Assembly: GCA_017519305.1 (NCBI GenBank)
Contig: JAFWSN010000001.1
Location: 1 to 64,000, forward strand
Length of the DNA: 64,000 bases
Source of the DNA: Candidatus Saccharimonadota bacterium
Lineage (GTDB): Bacteria; Patescibacteriota; Saccharimonadia; Saccharimonadales; Saccharimonadaceae
Direction: 5' to 3'
Shown: in pieces, positions 25,465 through 33,701 of the stretch
How the letters are laid out: each line of letters begins with the position of its first letter
Position numbering within the stretch: the first letter of the stretch is position 1
Program-made: the position numbers and the translations under genes
Notes under the pieces: model-generated
Databases searched by the model: none
What the model was told of the DNA's origin: nothing
The model's input: only the letters and a program-made list of their open reading frames with translations

Positions 25465-27201
25465 ATGCTAAAACAAAAATTTTGCTTAGTAAAAGCGTCC
25501 AAGAATAATGCTTTGTTTGGACTTTCTTGTGCGTTAATCATACTTTTTGGTTTTGCAATCATACTCCCAACAGTTCCAGAAAAAACTCATGCTGAGGGCG
25601 ATAGCCCAAATGAAGGCATTATAATCACGATTTCCCCTGAAATTAATGCAAGCCTTATCTCCTCCGAGAACGGTGATTATAAGATCATAAAAGATACCGT
25701 TACAGTTGGTACTGATGCACTCAACGGTTATACTCTCTACATTTCAACGGATACTGCAGAACATCAAACGCTATATCTAGATGGCGATACATCAAGCGAA
25801 AACAAAATTAACGGCACTAATGGCACCTACGAAGAGCCAAAAACTCTAGGTAATTATGAATGGGGCTTCGCTGTTCCTGGTGTTAGTCATTTCGACGACA
25901 CATATAGCGCAGAATCCCCAAACACAGAATCTAAATTCGCCATTCTTCCACTAGAAAACAAAATCATCCGCGACTACACCACTTCTGCTTCCGAAGATGC
26001 GGCCGAGGTCTATTATGGCTTTAAGCTAGGCGGAACTATTGAACCCGGTGCCTATGAAACCAATATTACCTATACCGCTATCCCAGCAACCCAACCGCTT
26101 ACAGCCAAGGCTATTCTAGGTGACAATAATAACTTAAATTTCTTATATGACCGTAATGTCTACATGGTTGGAGAAACCTATACGGATAACATTGGCGAAA
26201 CTACAATCGCCAATGTTTACGATAATATACCAATGGGCGGCATAACTGCGGACGACTTTTGGCCATGGACCGAACAAAGCGACACGATCTTTACTGCGAA
26301 CTTCGACAAGTCATTCGCAAACGCTAGATTAACCAGCACACTTAGGTGGTTCAGAGACCTAAAAAAGCTTAGCAACATAACCAACCACCAGAATCTAAAT
26401 ACCAGTATGGTCAGTACTATGTACCAAATGTTCGCCTATACCGGAAACGACGTTGCGGCTTTTAATCTCGACCTTAGTGGATGGGACACCAGCAATGTGG
26501 TAGATATGTCTTATGTATTTGCTCGCGCTGGCGAATCTAGCGAGACGTTTAACCTAAACATTAATGGCTGGGATACTGGCAATGTTACGAGCTTTTATGC
26601 TATGTTCTATAGGTCTGGATTTTCTGCCACTAATTGGAATATTGGTGATCTTAGTGGTTGGGATACTAGTAATGCTACGAGCTTTCATGGTATGTTCAAC
26701 CGTGCTGGAAACTCTGCCACCACCTTTGATATTGGAAATCTTGATGATTGGAAAACTGGTAATGTAGTCAACATGAACAGCATGTTTGGCCAGGCTGGAG
26801 CGAGCGCTACGGTTTGGAATATAGGCGATATTGGCAGCTGGGACACTAACAATGTGACCGATATGAGTTGGATGTTTAATCAGGCTGGGCGCGATGCTGA
26901 GGTTTGGAATATCGGCGATCTTGGCAGCTGGAATACTGGTGCCGTAATGGATATGAGTTACATGTTCCCAGATTCTGGCCACAATGCCGCCACCTGGGAT
27001 ATTGGCGACATTAGTGGCTGGGATACCAGCAAAGTAACCAATATGTGCAGTATGTTTGAGTGGGCCGGCAAAAACGCCACATCTTGGAATGCTGGCGACC
27101 TCAGTGGCTGGAACATTGATAGTGTCACTAACCATGATCGTTTCGCGGATTGGACTCAGACTAATATCGATTTTTCCAAACTTCCGTGGCAATCAGACTA
27201 A
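25465..27201 (+). CDS. BspA-like surface protein, DUF285-type repeats (paralog 3)
   Basis: The 578-residue protein has the MLKQKFCL n-region, a signal/anchor helix and an N-terminal domain nearly identical to paralog 1 (TISPEINASLISSENGDYKI in both). It has roughly eight 30-residue W-D-T-x-x-VT-x-M-x-x-MF repeats and the same C-terminal cap as paralog 1 (FSKLPWQSD against LSKLPWQSN). Conserved ends with a variable repeat number suggest expansion or contraction by recombination. An adhesin role is inferred. Confidence 0.88.
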   Translation: MLKQKFCLVKASKNNALFGLSCALIILFGFAIILPTVPEKTHAEGDSPNEGIIITISPEINASLISSENGDYKIIKDTVTVGTDALNGYTLYISTDTAEHQTLYLDGDTSSENKINGTNGTYEEPKTLGNYEWGFAVPGVSHFDDTYSAESPNTESKFAILPLENKIIRDYTTSASEDAAEVYYGFKLGGTIEPGAYETNITYTAIPATQPLTAKAILGDNNNLNFLYDRNVYMVGETYTDNIGETTIANVYDNIPMGGITADDFWPWTEQSDTIFTANFDKSFANARLTSTLRWFRDLKKLSNITNHQNLNTSMVSTMYQMFAYTGNDVAAFNLDLSGWDTSNVVDMSYVFARAGESSETFNLNINGWDTGNVTSFYAMFYRSGFSATNWNIGDLSGWDTSNATSFHGMFNRAGNSATTFDIGNLDDWKTGNVVNMNSMFGQAGASATVWNIGDIGSWDTNNVTDMSWMFNQAGRDAEVWNIGDLGSWNTGAVMDMSYMFPDSGHNAATWDIGDISGWDTSKVTNMCSMFEWAGKNATSWNAGDLSGWNIDSVTNHDRFADWTQTNIDFSKLPWQSD

Positions 27202-27228
27202 AAAAGACGCCCCTCGAGGCGTCTTTTA
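27202..27228. terminator. Bidirectional terminator between paralog 3 and rpmA
   Basis: AAAAGACGCC and GGCGTCTTTT pair around CCTCGA; A- and T-runs flank both sides, so it can serve both convergent genes. Confidence 0.9.
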
Positions 27229-27234
27229 TTATTT

Positions 27235-27507
27235 TTAGCGGACTTCTACGCGGACGCGTGGCAATGATTTGCCGGAGAAGTGAGTTTTCTTGGTTTTGAC
27301 AAAGACCACTACGCCGTCTTTGGCAGCGTGGATGGTGAAATTGCGGGACATATAAGTACCTGGGCCTGCAATCTTTGTTGAGCCGGTTTGGCGAACGATA
27401 ACTTCACCGTTCTTAACTTTTTGGCCACCAAAGCGTTTGACGCCTAGGCGCTGGCCAGCATTGTTATGGACGTTCTTGGCGGTACCGCCAGCTTTTACGT
27501 GTGACAT
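27235..27507 (-). CDS. rpmA: Large ribosomal subunit protein bL27
   Basis: The 90-residue protein has the L27 core: AGQRLGVKRFGGQKVKNGEVIVRQTGSTKIAGPG followed by VVFVKTKK (given here as one continuous family signature spanning residues 17-73). The flexible N-terminal arm SHVKAGGTAKN reaches the peptidyl-transferase centre in other bacteria. bL21 (rplU), the usual neighbour, is not adjacent. It lies directly downstream of the methyltransferase gene with no gap, so the two are probably one transcript. Confidence 0.95.
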   Translation of the reverse strand: MSHVKAGGTAKNVHNNAGQRLGVKRFGGQKVKNGEVIVRQTGSTKIAGPGTYMSRNFTIHAAKDGVVVFVKTKKTHFSGKSLPRVRVEVR

Positions 27508-28695
27508 TTATTTCTTCCTTAATATTATTATATCTCGCGCCACGACTTGGTTATCGCGATGATAAAGAAGCCCCTCGCGCGTTTTATTCATAACATTATA
27601 CCCCAGATTGGCGATTTCGTCAACAAGATTCATCCGATGATAGCTTCCGTCCGGGCGGAGCCACGCCGGTATCGCCACCACGACTGGCGTATTTGATTTA
27701 ATCTGAGGTGCCAAATTCTTCAAAAAGCCGAGAATAATAGAGGAGCACTCCTGTTTTTCGGTCTTGAGCTTAATATCTGCTGGCGGCAAAGACATTGGTT
27801 GTCCAAGATAGCCCTCGCACGCTACCGCGTCAATTGGTTGCTCCCAGGTAAAAGAAGTCGCATCGCCTTGAAGGACCTGAAATTGACCTTCGAGGGAATC
27901 CGGAGCCTGGCAAGGCGAGGACGAGCGCTGTCCGCCCATGGCGATGGGCCGGACAGACGCGGCCCGAGAAGGGTCAGTTTTAGGTTCTTCAGAGAGCCAT
28001 TCCAGATTCTTTTTACTGTATTCGACCATCCTATCGCTAAGATCAGTGCCGTAAGCCTGGTAACCCATCAGCAAGGCTTCCTGCAAGACTACGCCAGTTC
28101 CGCAAAACGGATCGAGTACTCTAGCGTCAGCGGGCAACGGTCCACAAAGATTAATCAAAATCTGCGCGAGTTTTGGTGGTAGCATACCAACCTTGGCATC
28201 GCGTGCTGGTCTAGCTTGGTCACGACGAGCGTAAGCATCGATATTTTGTACGCCAACCACGCGCCACCACTTTTCGTTAACTAAAATCAACTCGACTTTA
28301 TTGGTTTTTGACCCGCTCAGTCCATTGTGTAAAGAAGTGGCAGTCGATAAGACGGTAGACTTATTTTCGACCACGCGCACGCTGCGACCATGACGAGAAA
28401 GAATCTTTTTAAGCCTTAAAGCTTCGCTTTGTGATTTGCGAGCTGAAGCCTTAGTAGAAAAATCCGAAACGCCAATGGTGATTTTGCCCTCTGGTAAATT
28501 TTGCAAATATTCAAGCGGGGAATCATTAAGTTCTACGGCGATTTTTAGACATCCGCCCAGGCGATCAATTAAAGGTTCTTTGTCGGCAGAAAAAGTTGCA
28601 AGCTCATCAGAAATTTTTGTGACACGAGAAAATAATGCCGAAAGTTCGGCGAGGGAAATTTCCGGTTGTCGGCCGAGCACTGCCAAGTATCTCAT
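27508..28695 (-). CDS. Trm-G10/Trm11-like RNA (guanine-N2) methyltransferase
   Basis: The 395-residue SAM-dependent methyltransferase has LDPFCGTGVVLQEALLMG (motif I), YGTDLSDRMVEYSKKN (motif II) and a motif IV-like DAVACEGYLGQP. The order resembles archaeal-type TrmG10/Trm11 tRNA methyltransferases, including an N-terminal region that could be THUMP-like. A roughly 30-residue insertion rich in Ser/Arg/Pro/Gly (around PSRAASVRPIAMGGQRSSS) coincides with a GC-rich palindrome. The exact RNA substrate is not known. The start has a leaderless-type promoter. Confidence 0.8.
   Translation of the reverse strand: MRYLAVLGRQPEISLAELSALFSRVTKISDELATFSADKEPLIDRLGGCLKIAVELNDSPLEYLQNLPEGKITIGVSDFSTKASARKSQSEALRLKKILSRHGRSVRVVENKSTVLSTATSLHNGLSGSKTNKVELILVNEKWWRVVGVQNIDAYARRDQARPARDAKVGMLPPKLAQILINLCGPLPADARVLDPFCGTGVVLQEALLMGYQAYGTDLSDRMVEYSKKNLEWLSEEPKTDPSRAASVRPIAMGGQRSSSPCQAPDSLEGQFQVLQGDATSFTWEQPIDAVACEGYLGQPMSLPPADIKLKTEKQECSSIILGFLKNLAPQIKSNTPVVVAIPAWLRPDGSYHRMNLVDEIANLGYNVMNKTREGLLYHRDNQVVARDIIILRKK
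27925..27960. repeat. GC-rich palindrome inserted in frame in the methyltransferase gene
   Basis: CTGTCCG+CCCAT (27928-27939) pairs with ATGGG+CGGACAG (27944-27956, one bulged C) around GGCG. A further GCG/CGC pairing is possible after one bulged A. Its base composition is richer in GC than the neighbourhood. It encodes the odd Ser/Arg/Pro segment. Confidence 0.6.
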
Positions 28696-28732
28696 AGGGA
28701 AATTATATCATGAATATGCTATAATTAACCTT
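28696..28732. promoter_or_regulatory. Divergent leaderless-type promoters
   Basis: On the minus strand TGATATAAT (TATAAT at plus 28702-28707) is 6 bases from the methyltransferase ATG. On the plus strand TGCTATAAT (28717-28725) is 7 bases from ATG 28733. Only 37 bp separate the two starts. Confidence 0.7.
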
Positions 28733-29779
28733 ATGACTATCAAGATTTCTTTTCGTACAATTCTGACTTTGCTCACTGCTGTACTCGTAGGTTATGTAGT
28801 CTATCAAAACTGGCCAGACATTGTTGAGGCAACCAGGCATCTTAGCGAAACCAATATTGTTGTCTTGCTTTTGCTGGTCCCGGAGCAGCTGTTTATGTAC
28901 TATGCATGTGGCGAGATCTTTTTCTCATATCTTAGACGACGCAAAGATGTTAAAAAAATCTCAAAAAAAGAGCGACTTAGGATTTCTACCGAGCTCAATT
29001 TTGTTAATCATGCAGTCCCGGCTGGCGGCGTGGGCGGCCTTACATTTTTAACTTTTCGCCTGCGCGACATTGGCGTGTCGGCTGGCCAAGCTAGTTTTCT
29101 TTACGTTTTCCGCTATGCCGTCACCACGGTCATCAATTATGTGCAGGCACTCATTGCTATTGTAGTTTTGTTGCTTTTACATAAAGTGCCAGATGATGCG
29201 CTTTGGGTTTTGCCGGTCTCATTATTGATGAACGTTGGCGTAGGCTTTGCGCTCACCTTGATTATTTTCGTCGCGAGCGGCAAAAAACGCCTCGAATTTT
29301 TCTCACATGTGATTACTCGCTTCGGTAATTTCTGCATTAAAATTGTAACCTTTGGCAGAAAAAAGAACACGGTTAAATACGAAAAAATTAACCACTATTT
29401 CTTGGATATTCACGAAAGCTTGATGATTGCGCGTCGCGACAAACGTCACCTTAAAGGCCCGGTTCTTTGGGGAATCATTTATAGTCTTTGCGAGGTCGGT
29501 ACGTATTGGATTGTTGCGCTCTCGCTCGGTCGTCCAGAAATTTTGCCATGCATCATGGTGGGCGAAGCAATTGGCTCAGTCTTTGACGGCATTGTTCCAT
29601 ACGGCTTATACGAACTTGGTATGGCCGGCGTAATGATTGCACTTGGCGTAGATTTTTCAACTGCCACTATTGTTACCGTGATGACTCGCGTGATTACACT
29701 TCTATTTACGATTGCTACTGGCTCATGGCCATATTACCAAGCTATTCGTGGAGAGAAAGATGTCGCCAGCAAATCTTAA
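28733..29779 (+). CDS. LPG-synthase-type (UPF0104/AglD-like) membrane protein
   Basis: ATG 28733 is preferred because of the -10 box 7 bases upstream; upstream in-frame codons would run antisense through the methyltransferase gene. The 348-residue protein has about seven or eight membrane helices and the hallmark NHAVPAGGVGGLTFLTFRL segment of the lysylphosphatidylglycerol synthase transmembrane family (PF03706). Family members act in lipid flipping or aminoacyl-lipid or glycolipid synthesis. The soluble aminoacyl-transferase domain is absent. It overlaps xseA by 20 bases. Confidence 0.85.
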   Translation: MTIKISFRTILTLLTAVLVGYVVYQNWPDIVEATRHLSETNIVVLLLLVPEQLFMYYACGEIFFSYLRRRKDVKKISKKERLRISTELNFVNHAVPAGGVGGLTFLTFRLRDIGVSAGQASFLYVFRYAVTTVINYVQALIAIVVLLLLHKVPDDALWVLPVSLLMNVGVGFALTLIIFVASGKKRLEFFSHVITRFGNFCIKIVTFGRKKNTVKYEKINHYFLDIHESLMIARRDKRHLKGPVLWGIIYSLCEVGTYWIVALSLGRPEILPCIMVGEAIGSVFDGIVPYGLYELGMAGVMIALGVDFSTATIVTVMTRVITLLFTIATGSWPYYQAIRGEKDVASKS

Positions 29780-30902
29780 ACTTGCGGAAACGCCAATGCC
29801 AGGCGAGGCTCCAACTTTTCGCCCGACCGAACTCCTAGAAGTCATTAATCAAACTTTAGAGTATTCATTTAGTAGTGTCCTTTTGGTTGGCGAAGTTTCA
29901 AGTTTCAAAATCAATCAAGACAAGTGGGTTTTCTTTGATCTTAAAGACGAAGAATCTTCCGTGCCATGTTTTATGTCTAAGTTCCAATTACGCGTGCCGC
30001 TTGAAGATGGTATGAAGATTGTCGTGCGTGGTATTCCAAAAATCACCAAGTGGGGTAAGTTCTCGTTTACGGTTCAAACCGTGCAGCCAGTGGGCGAGGG
30101 CAGCATCAAAAAGGCCTTCGAAATGCTCAAACGTAAGCTTACCGAAGAAGGTTTATTCGATGTAGAACGCAAGCGCAAAATTCCGGAAGACATTACTCGT
30201 CTCGGCGTGATTTCAAGTACTAAAGCTGCTGGTTATGCCGACTTTATCAAGATTTTGAATGCGCGTTGGGGTGGCATTAAGGTCCAGGTTGCGCATACTC
30301 AGGTGCAGGGAATTGATGCACCGGAGCAAATCATGCGCGCATTGAAATATTTTAATGAGCATACCGACGTTCAGACTATCGTGATTATTCGTGGTGGCGG
30401 TTCGGCTGATGACTTAGCTTGTTTTAATGATGAAGCCTTAACTCGCGCGGTAGCCGCCAGCAAAATCCCGGTTGTTACCGGCATTGGTCATGAGGTTGAC
30501 GAATCGCTAGTCGATCTTGCTGCCGACCTTAAAGCTTCGACGCCGTCCAACGCCGCCGAGCTCATCACTAAAGATAAACGCAATCTCGAATCTTGGGTTG
30601 AAACCAAAATCGATGCTACTGGGCGAGCTATCATTAGTCGTGCTGATGCCGAGCTGAGGCGCACCGGCGAAGAGCTGGAACACCTCAGGACTTTTATTAA
30701 ACAAAAGATTGAATTTATTTATAATACTTTGCTTCAGCGCGTCAAAATTCTTGAAAGTCTTAATCCAGAAAAGATCTTAGAGCATGGCTACGCCATATTG
30801 ACAGGTAAAATTTCCCCAGGTAGTGTTGTGAAAATTACAACATTTGATAAAGAAATTAATGCAGAAATTAAGGAGATACATGAGCGAAGCAAAAACCATT
30901 AA
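29760..30902 (+). CDS. xseA: Exodeoxyribonuclease VII large subunit
   Basis: The start at 29760 follows GGAGAG; an in-frame upstream ATG lies inside the previous gene. The 380 residues have the N-terminal OB-fold (LLVGEVSSFKINQDKWVFFDLKD), the catalytic domain with GVISSTKAAGYADFIKIL and IIRGGGSADDLACFNDE, and GIGHEVDESLVDLAAD. It degrades ssDNA to oligonucleotides together with XseB. It is followed by an overlapping xseB. Confidence 0.96.
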   Translation: MSPANLKLAETPMPGEAPTFRPTELLEVINQTLEYSFSSVLLVGEVSSFKINQDKWVFFDLKDEESSVPCFMSKFQLRVPLEDGMKIVVRGIPKITKWGKFSFTVQTVQPVGEGSIKKAFEMLKRKLTEEGLFDVERKRKIPEDITRLGVISSTKAAGYADFIKILNARWGGIKVQVAHTQVQGIDAPEQIMRALKYFNEHTDVQTIVIIRGGGSADDLACFNDEALTRAVAASKIPVVTGIGHEVDESLVDLAADLKASTPSNAAELITKDKRNLESWVETKIDATGRAIISRADAELRRTGEELEHLRTFIKQKIEFIYNTLLQRVKILESLNPEKILEHGYAILTGKISPGSVVKITTFDKEINAEIKEIHERSKNH

Positions 30903-31077
30903 TCAAAAAATTAAAGACCTCGACGAAAAGACTAGTTGGTTCTATTCTGATGAGTTTACGCTCGACGAGTCTACTAAGAAATATAAAGAAGCCATCGATC
31001 TCGCTAAGGACATCCGTAAAGATCTAGAAGACCTCAAGAACGAAATCGAAGTTTTATCAGAAGATTTTAGTAAATAG
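30880..31077 (+). CDS. xseB: Exodeoxyribonuclease VII small subunit
   Basis: ATG 30880 follows AAGGAG; it overlaps the end of xseA. The 65-residue protein is coiled-coil, with the family pattern of acidic and basic heptads (WFYSDEFTLDESTKKYKEAI, DLEDLKNEIEVL). It binds XseA. Confidence 0.9.
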   Translation: MSEAKTINQKIKDLDEKTSWFYSDEFTLDESTKKYKEAIDLAKDIRKDLEDLKNEIEVLSEDFSK

Positions 31078-31080
31078 TGT

Positions 31081-31086
31081 TATAAT
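31081..31086 (+). promoter_or_regulatory. Leaderless-type promoter
   Basis: TATAAT lies 6 bases before ATG 31093; TGT just upstream completes an extended -10. Confidence 0.68.
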
Positions 31087-31092
31087 AAGCTT

Positions 31093-31857
31093 ATGGATAA
31101 TTTTTCGCAGCAACCAATGATGTCTAATTTGCCGCCAACGCCACCGGCACAGATTAATCCTGTTCCGATGCAACAGGCTCCAGTCGCACCTGGCGCCCCA
31201 GCAGCAAAAGCTCCATCAAAATTTAACGAAAACCTTAAATTTATCATCGCGATTGTCGCTACGTCAGTTGCGTTACTTATTTTTGCTGTTTTGTTCCTCA
31301 CGACATTAATGAAATATAACGATGCCAAATCTGATTTGGATGAAAAAATCGACATTGCTGTGGCTAAAGCCAAAGACGAACAAGCCGAAGCTCTCGAAGC
31401 GGAATTTGCCGAGCGTGAAAAAACTCCATACAAAGATTTTTCTGGTCCAGAAGATTATGGTTCGCTTAACTTTAAATATCCAAAAACCTGGAGCGTATAC
31501 ATTCCACAAGACGCCTCTACTGGTGGCGACTTTGAAGCTTACTTCACCCCTGGCGAAGTCCAAGCAATTTCAAACGAGAACGTTAACTCTTTGCGTCTTC
31601 GCATCGTTAACCGTAATAGTGAATCTGTTAAAGCTGACTATCAAAGATCGGTCGGGGCAGACGGTCTTTCCCCAGAAGAAATTAGCATCGCCAATACGAA
31701 TGCCACTCATTATTCTGGAAAAATCCCAGGCACTGAGTTTATCGGTCATATTGTGATTTTCAAGATCCGCGACAAAACCGCAATTTTCCAAACAGATTCT
31801 GAACTGTTTGCCGACGATTTTGGCGAAATCTTGGACACGGTTTCCTTTAACGAATAA
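31093..31857 (+). CDS. Single-pass membrane protein with extracellular PsbP/lipoprotein-like domain
   Basis: The 254-residue protein has a Pro/Gln/Ala-rich cytoplasmic N-terminus (about 1-45), a membrane helix (about 50-75), a helical spacer, and an extracellular domain beginning YGSLNFKYPKTWSVYIP. This phrase recurs in many bacterial lipoproteins and PsbP-like domains. No defined function is known. It precedes the secreted nuclease but has its own promoter. Confidence 0.75.
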   Translation: MDNFSQQPMMSNLPPTPPAQINPVPMQQAPVAPGAPAAKAPSKFNENLKFIIAIVATSVALLIFAVLFLTTLMKYNDAKSDLDEKIDIAVAKAKDEQAEALEAEFAEREKTPYKDFSGPEDYGSLNFKYPKTWSVYIPQDASTGGDFEAYFTPGEVQAISNENVNSLRLRIVNRNSESVKADYQRSVGADGLSPEEISIANTNATHYSGKIPGTEFIGHIVIFKIRDKTAIFQTDSELFADDFGEILDTVSFNE

Positions 31858-31862
31858 TTTGT

Positions 31863-31868
31863 TACAAT
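31863..31868 (+). promoter_or_regulatory. Leaderless-type promoter of the nuclease gene
   Basis: TACAAT lies 6 bases before ATG 31875, directly after the previous stop codon. Confidence 0.55.
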
Positions 31869-31874
31869 TGCCCT

Positions 31875-32660
31875 ATGTTTAGATTAGGACACAAGTTCCG
31901 CCGTCTAATTATCGTAGTTGTCGCTCTTGGCGGCATCGGGGCTTGGCTTGTCCTTAATCCTGATAGCTACGAGCAAATCTTCCAAAAAATCGACGATGTT
32001 AAAGCCGATTTTAGCATTGATGAAGCCGTTGATACAGTAGCTTCTGGGCTCGGACTTGGTGTTCCGGCGACCAGTGATATCTCAGTTGCTGAGAATTCTG
32101 CGCTCGACATTTTGTCTAGACTCGAAATCAAAGGTCGTTCGCCTAAAACCAACTATGAACGCGAACGTTTTTATAGTACTTGGCCAACCGTAGATGGCTG
32201 CAACTTGCGCCAGAGAATTATTAAACGTGATTTTGGTGATAACGCAGTGCTAGATGGTTGTACGGTTATGTCTGGCGAGTATGATGATCCATATACTGGC
32301 GAGCACAAAGTTTTTAATGAAAAATCTGAAATTAGTTCTGGTATTCAGATTGATCACGTCGTGGCCTTGTCGGATGCTTGGCAGAAAGGCGCCGACCTCG
32401 ACCATATGAGCGACGAAGAACGTTACGCCCTGGCGACTGACCCGCTCAATTTGCTCGCGGTTGATTCTGGTGCTAATCAAGCTAAGAAAGACGGTGATGC
32501 GGCGACCTGGCTACCAAAAAACAAAAAGTTCCGCTGCCAATATGTCGCTCGTCAGGTTTCAGTAAAATACAAATACCACCTCTGGGTCACGTCAGCTGAG
32601 CATGATGCGATTGCAAATATTTTAGCGAACTGCCCAAACGAACCGGCTATTGGTCTCTAG
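31875..32660 (+). CDS. Secreted or membrane-tethered HNH nuclease (DUF1524/GmrSD-C type)
   Basis: The 261-residue protein has a basic N-terminus and one hydrophobic segment (about 10-28), then a nuclease domain with IDHVVALSDAWQKGA, NLLAVDSGANQAKKDGDAATWLP and a Cys pair near the end. DHV plus the N and K/D positions are the HNH (His-Asn-His) core of DUF1524-type nucleases also found in secreted streptomycete nucleases. It probably degrades extracellular or host DNA. With ComEC and type IV pilus genes in the window it may feed nucleotide or DNA uptake (inference). Confidence 0.88.
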   Translation: MFRLGHKFRRLIIVVVALGGIGAWLVLNPDSYEQIFQKIDDVKADFSIDEAVDTVASGLGLGVPATSDISVAENSALDILSRLEIKGRSPKTNYERERFYSTWPTVDGCNLRQRIIKRDFGDNAVLDGCTVMSGEYDDPYTGEHKVFNEKSEISSGIQIDHVVALSDAWQKGADLDHMSDEERYALATDPLNLLAVDSGANQAKKDGDAATWLPKNKKFRCQYVARQVSVKYKYHLWVTSAEHDAIANILANCPNEPAIGL

Positions 32661-32667
32661 AAAACCG

Positions 32668-32676
32668 TGCTATAAT
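32668..32676 (+). promoter_or_regulatory. Leaderless-type promoter of the histidine kinase
   Basis: TGCTATAAT ends at 32676, 6 bases before ATG 32683. Confidence 0.68.
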
Positions 32677-32682
32677 AATGGC

Positions 32683-33363
32683 ATGGAAAAGGAGGTCGAA
32701 AATATACTCTTGGCTGCGCATGAGCTAAAGGCTCCGCTTTCGGTCTTGCGTCAGCTCGCGCTTTCTTTTGACTTTGAAGATTCGACCAACGAGCATATTC
32801 GCTCCGAAATGATTAGTGTTTCCGAACGTGCCATCAAACAAGTGAACGACTTGACTAAAATCGCCAGGCTCGAAGATGGTTTATTTGAAATGGAACCGGT
32901 TTCGGTACGCGCAGTTTGCGACGATGTCACGCGCGAGCTTAACTATCTCTTCCGTTATAACCAACGTGATTTGTATGTAAAATACAAAAATCGCTCCCGT
33001 CTCGTCACGGCCAATCGCGAATTACTATACAGTGTAATTTATAATTTCTTGCTCAATGCCATGCATTATTCTGGCAAAGACACACGTTCGGAATTGGTCG
33101 TAAATGAATATAAGGGCAAAATCAGGGTTAATATCCGTGATTTTGGTCCAGCCTTGCCGATGGATGTTTGGCGAGAACTTCGTCGCGGTTGGATCAATAA
33201 ACCAACTTCGATCGCGATGCGCCCAGGTAGTTCTGGTCTCGGCCTTTATATTGCTTCAAAGTTTTCTCGATACATGAATGCTAATGTTGGTGCAATTCGC
33301 CATCGTGATGGGACTAGCTTCTTCGTAGAACTGCCAATCTCAACGCAGGCGAGGTTGTTCTAA
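32683..33363 (+). CDS. Soluble sensor histidine kinase without input domain
   Basis: ATG 32683 is chosen from promoter spacing. The 226-residue protein consists only of a DHp domain (H13 in AAHELKAPLS) and a HATPase_c domain: N-box NFLLNAMHYSG, G1 NIRDFGPALP, G2 SSGLGLYIASKFSRY. There is no membrane segment and no PAS, HAMP or GAF domain, so the signal must come through a partner protein or be cytoplasmic. It overlaps the response regulator by one base (TAATG), a clear cognate pair. Confidence 0.9.
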   Translation: MEKEVENILLAAHELKAPLSVLRQLALSFDFEDSTNEHIRSEMISVSERAIKQVNDLTKIARLEDGLFEMEPVSVRAVCDDVTRELNYLFRYNQRDLYVKYKNRSRLVTANRELLYSVIYNFLLNAMHYSGKDTRSELVVNEYKGKIRVNIRDFGPALPMDVWRELRRGWINKPTSIAMRPGSSGLGLYIASKFSRYMNANVGAIRHRDGTSFFVELPISTQARLF

Positions 33364-33701
33364 TGATTTTTATTATTGATGATGATGAAGTAATGGCGGA
33401 GTGTATCGCCCGCTATTGTGGCAAAAATAAAACCAAGGTTTTTTCCAACGCCATCGAAGCAATGAACGCGATCGATGATGAAAAACCAGATTTAATTTTC
33501 CTTGATATTTTGTTGGATGGTCCGGATGGTTTTACCTTTTTGAATGAACTTGCATCATATGGCGACACAGCCAAAATTCCTATCGTTATCGTTTCATCAC
33601 TTGATTTAAAAAATCGTGACCTGACCGAATATGGTGTAATTGGTATCATTCATAAAGACACGATGTTGCCGGAGGATATTAAACAATATGTCAATCGATA
33701 A
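33363..33701 (+). CDS. Single-domain response regulator (receiver only)
   Basis: The 112 residues form one CheY-like receiver: acidic pocket DDD at 6-8, phospho-acceptor Asp48 in IFLDIL, a Ser/Thr near 77-78 and Lys near 98 in IHKDTM. There is no DNA-binding or enzymatic output domain, so it must act through protein contacts. It is the partner of the upstream kinase and overlaps recO by 14 bases. Confidence 0.92.
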   Translation: MIFIIDDDEVMAECIARYCGKNKTKVFSNAIEAMNAIDDEKPDLIFLDILLDGPDGFTFLNELASYGDTAKIPIVIVSSLDLKNRDLTEYGVIGIIHKDTMLPEDIKQYVNR

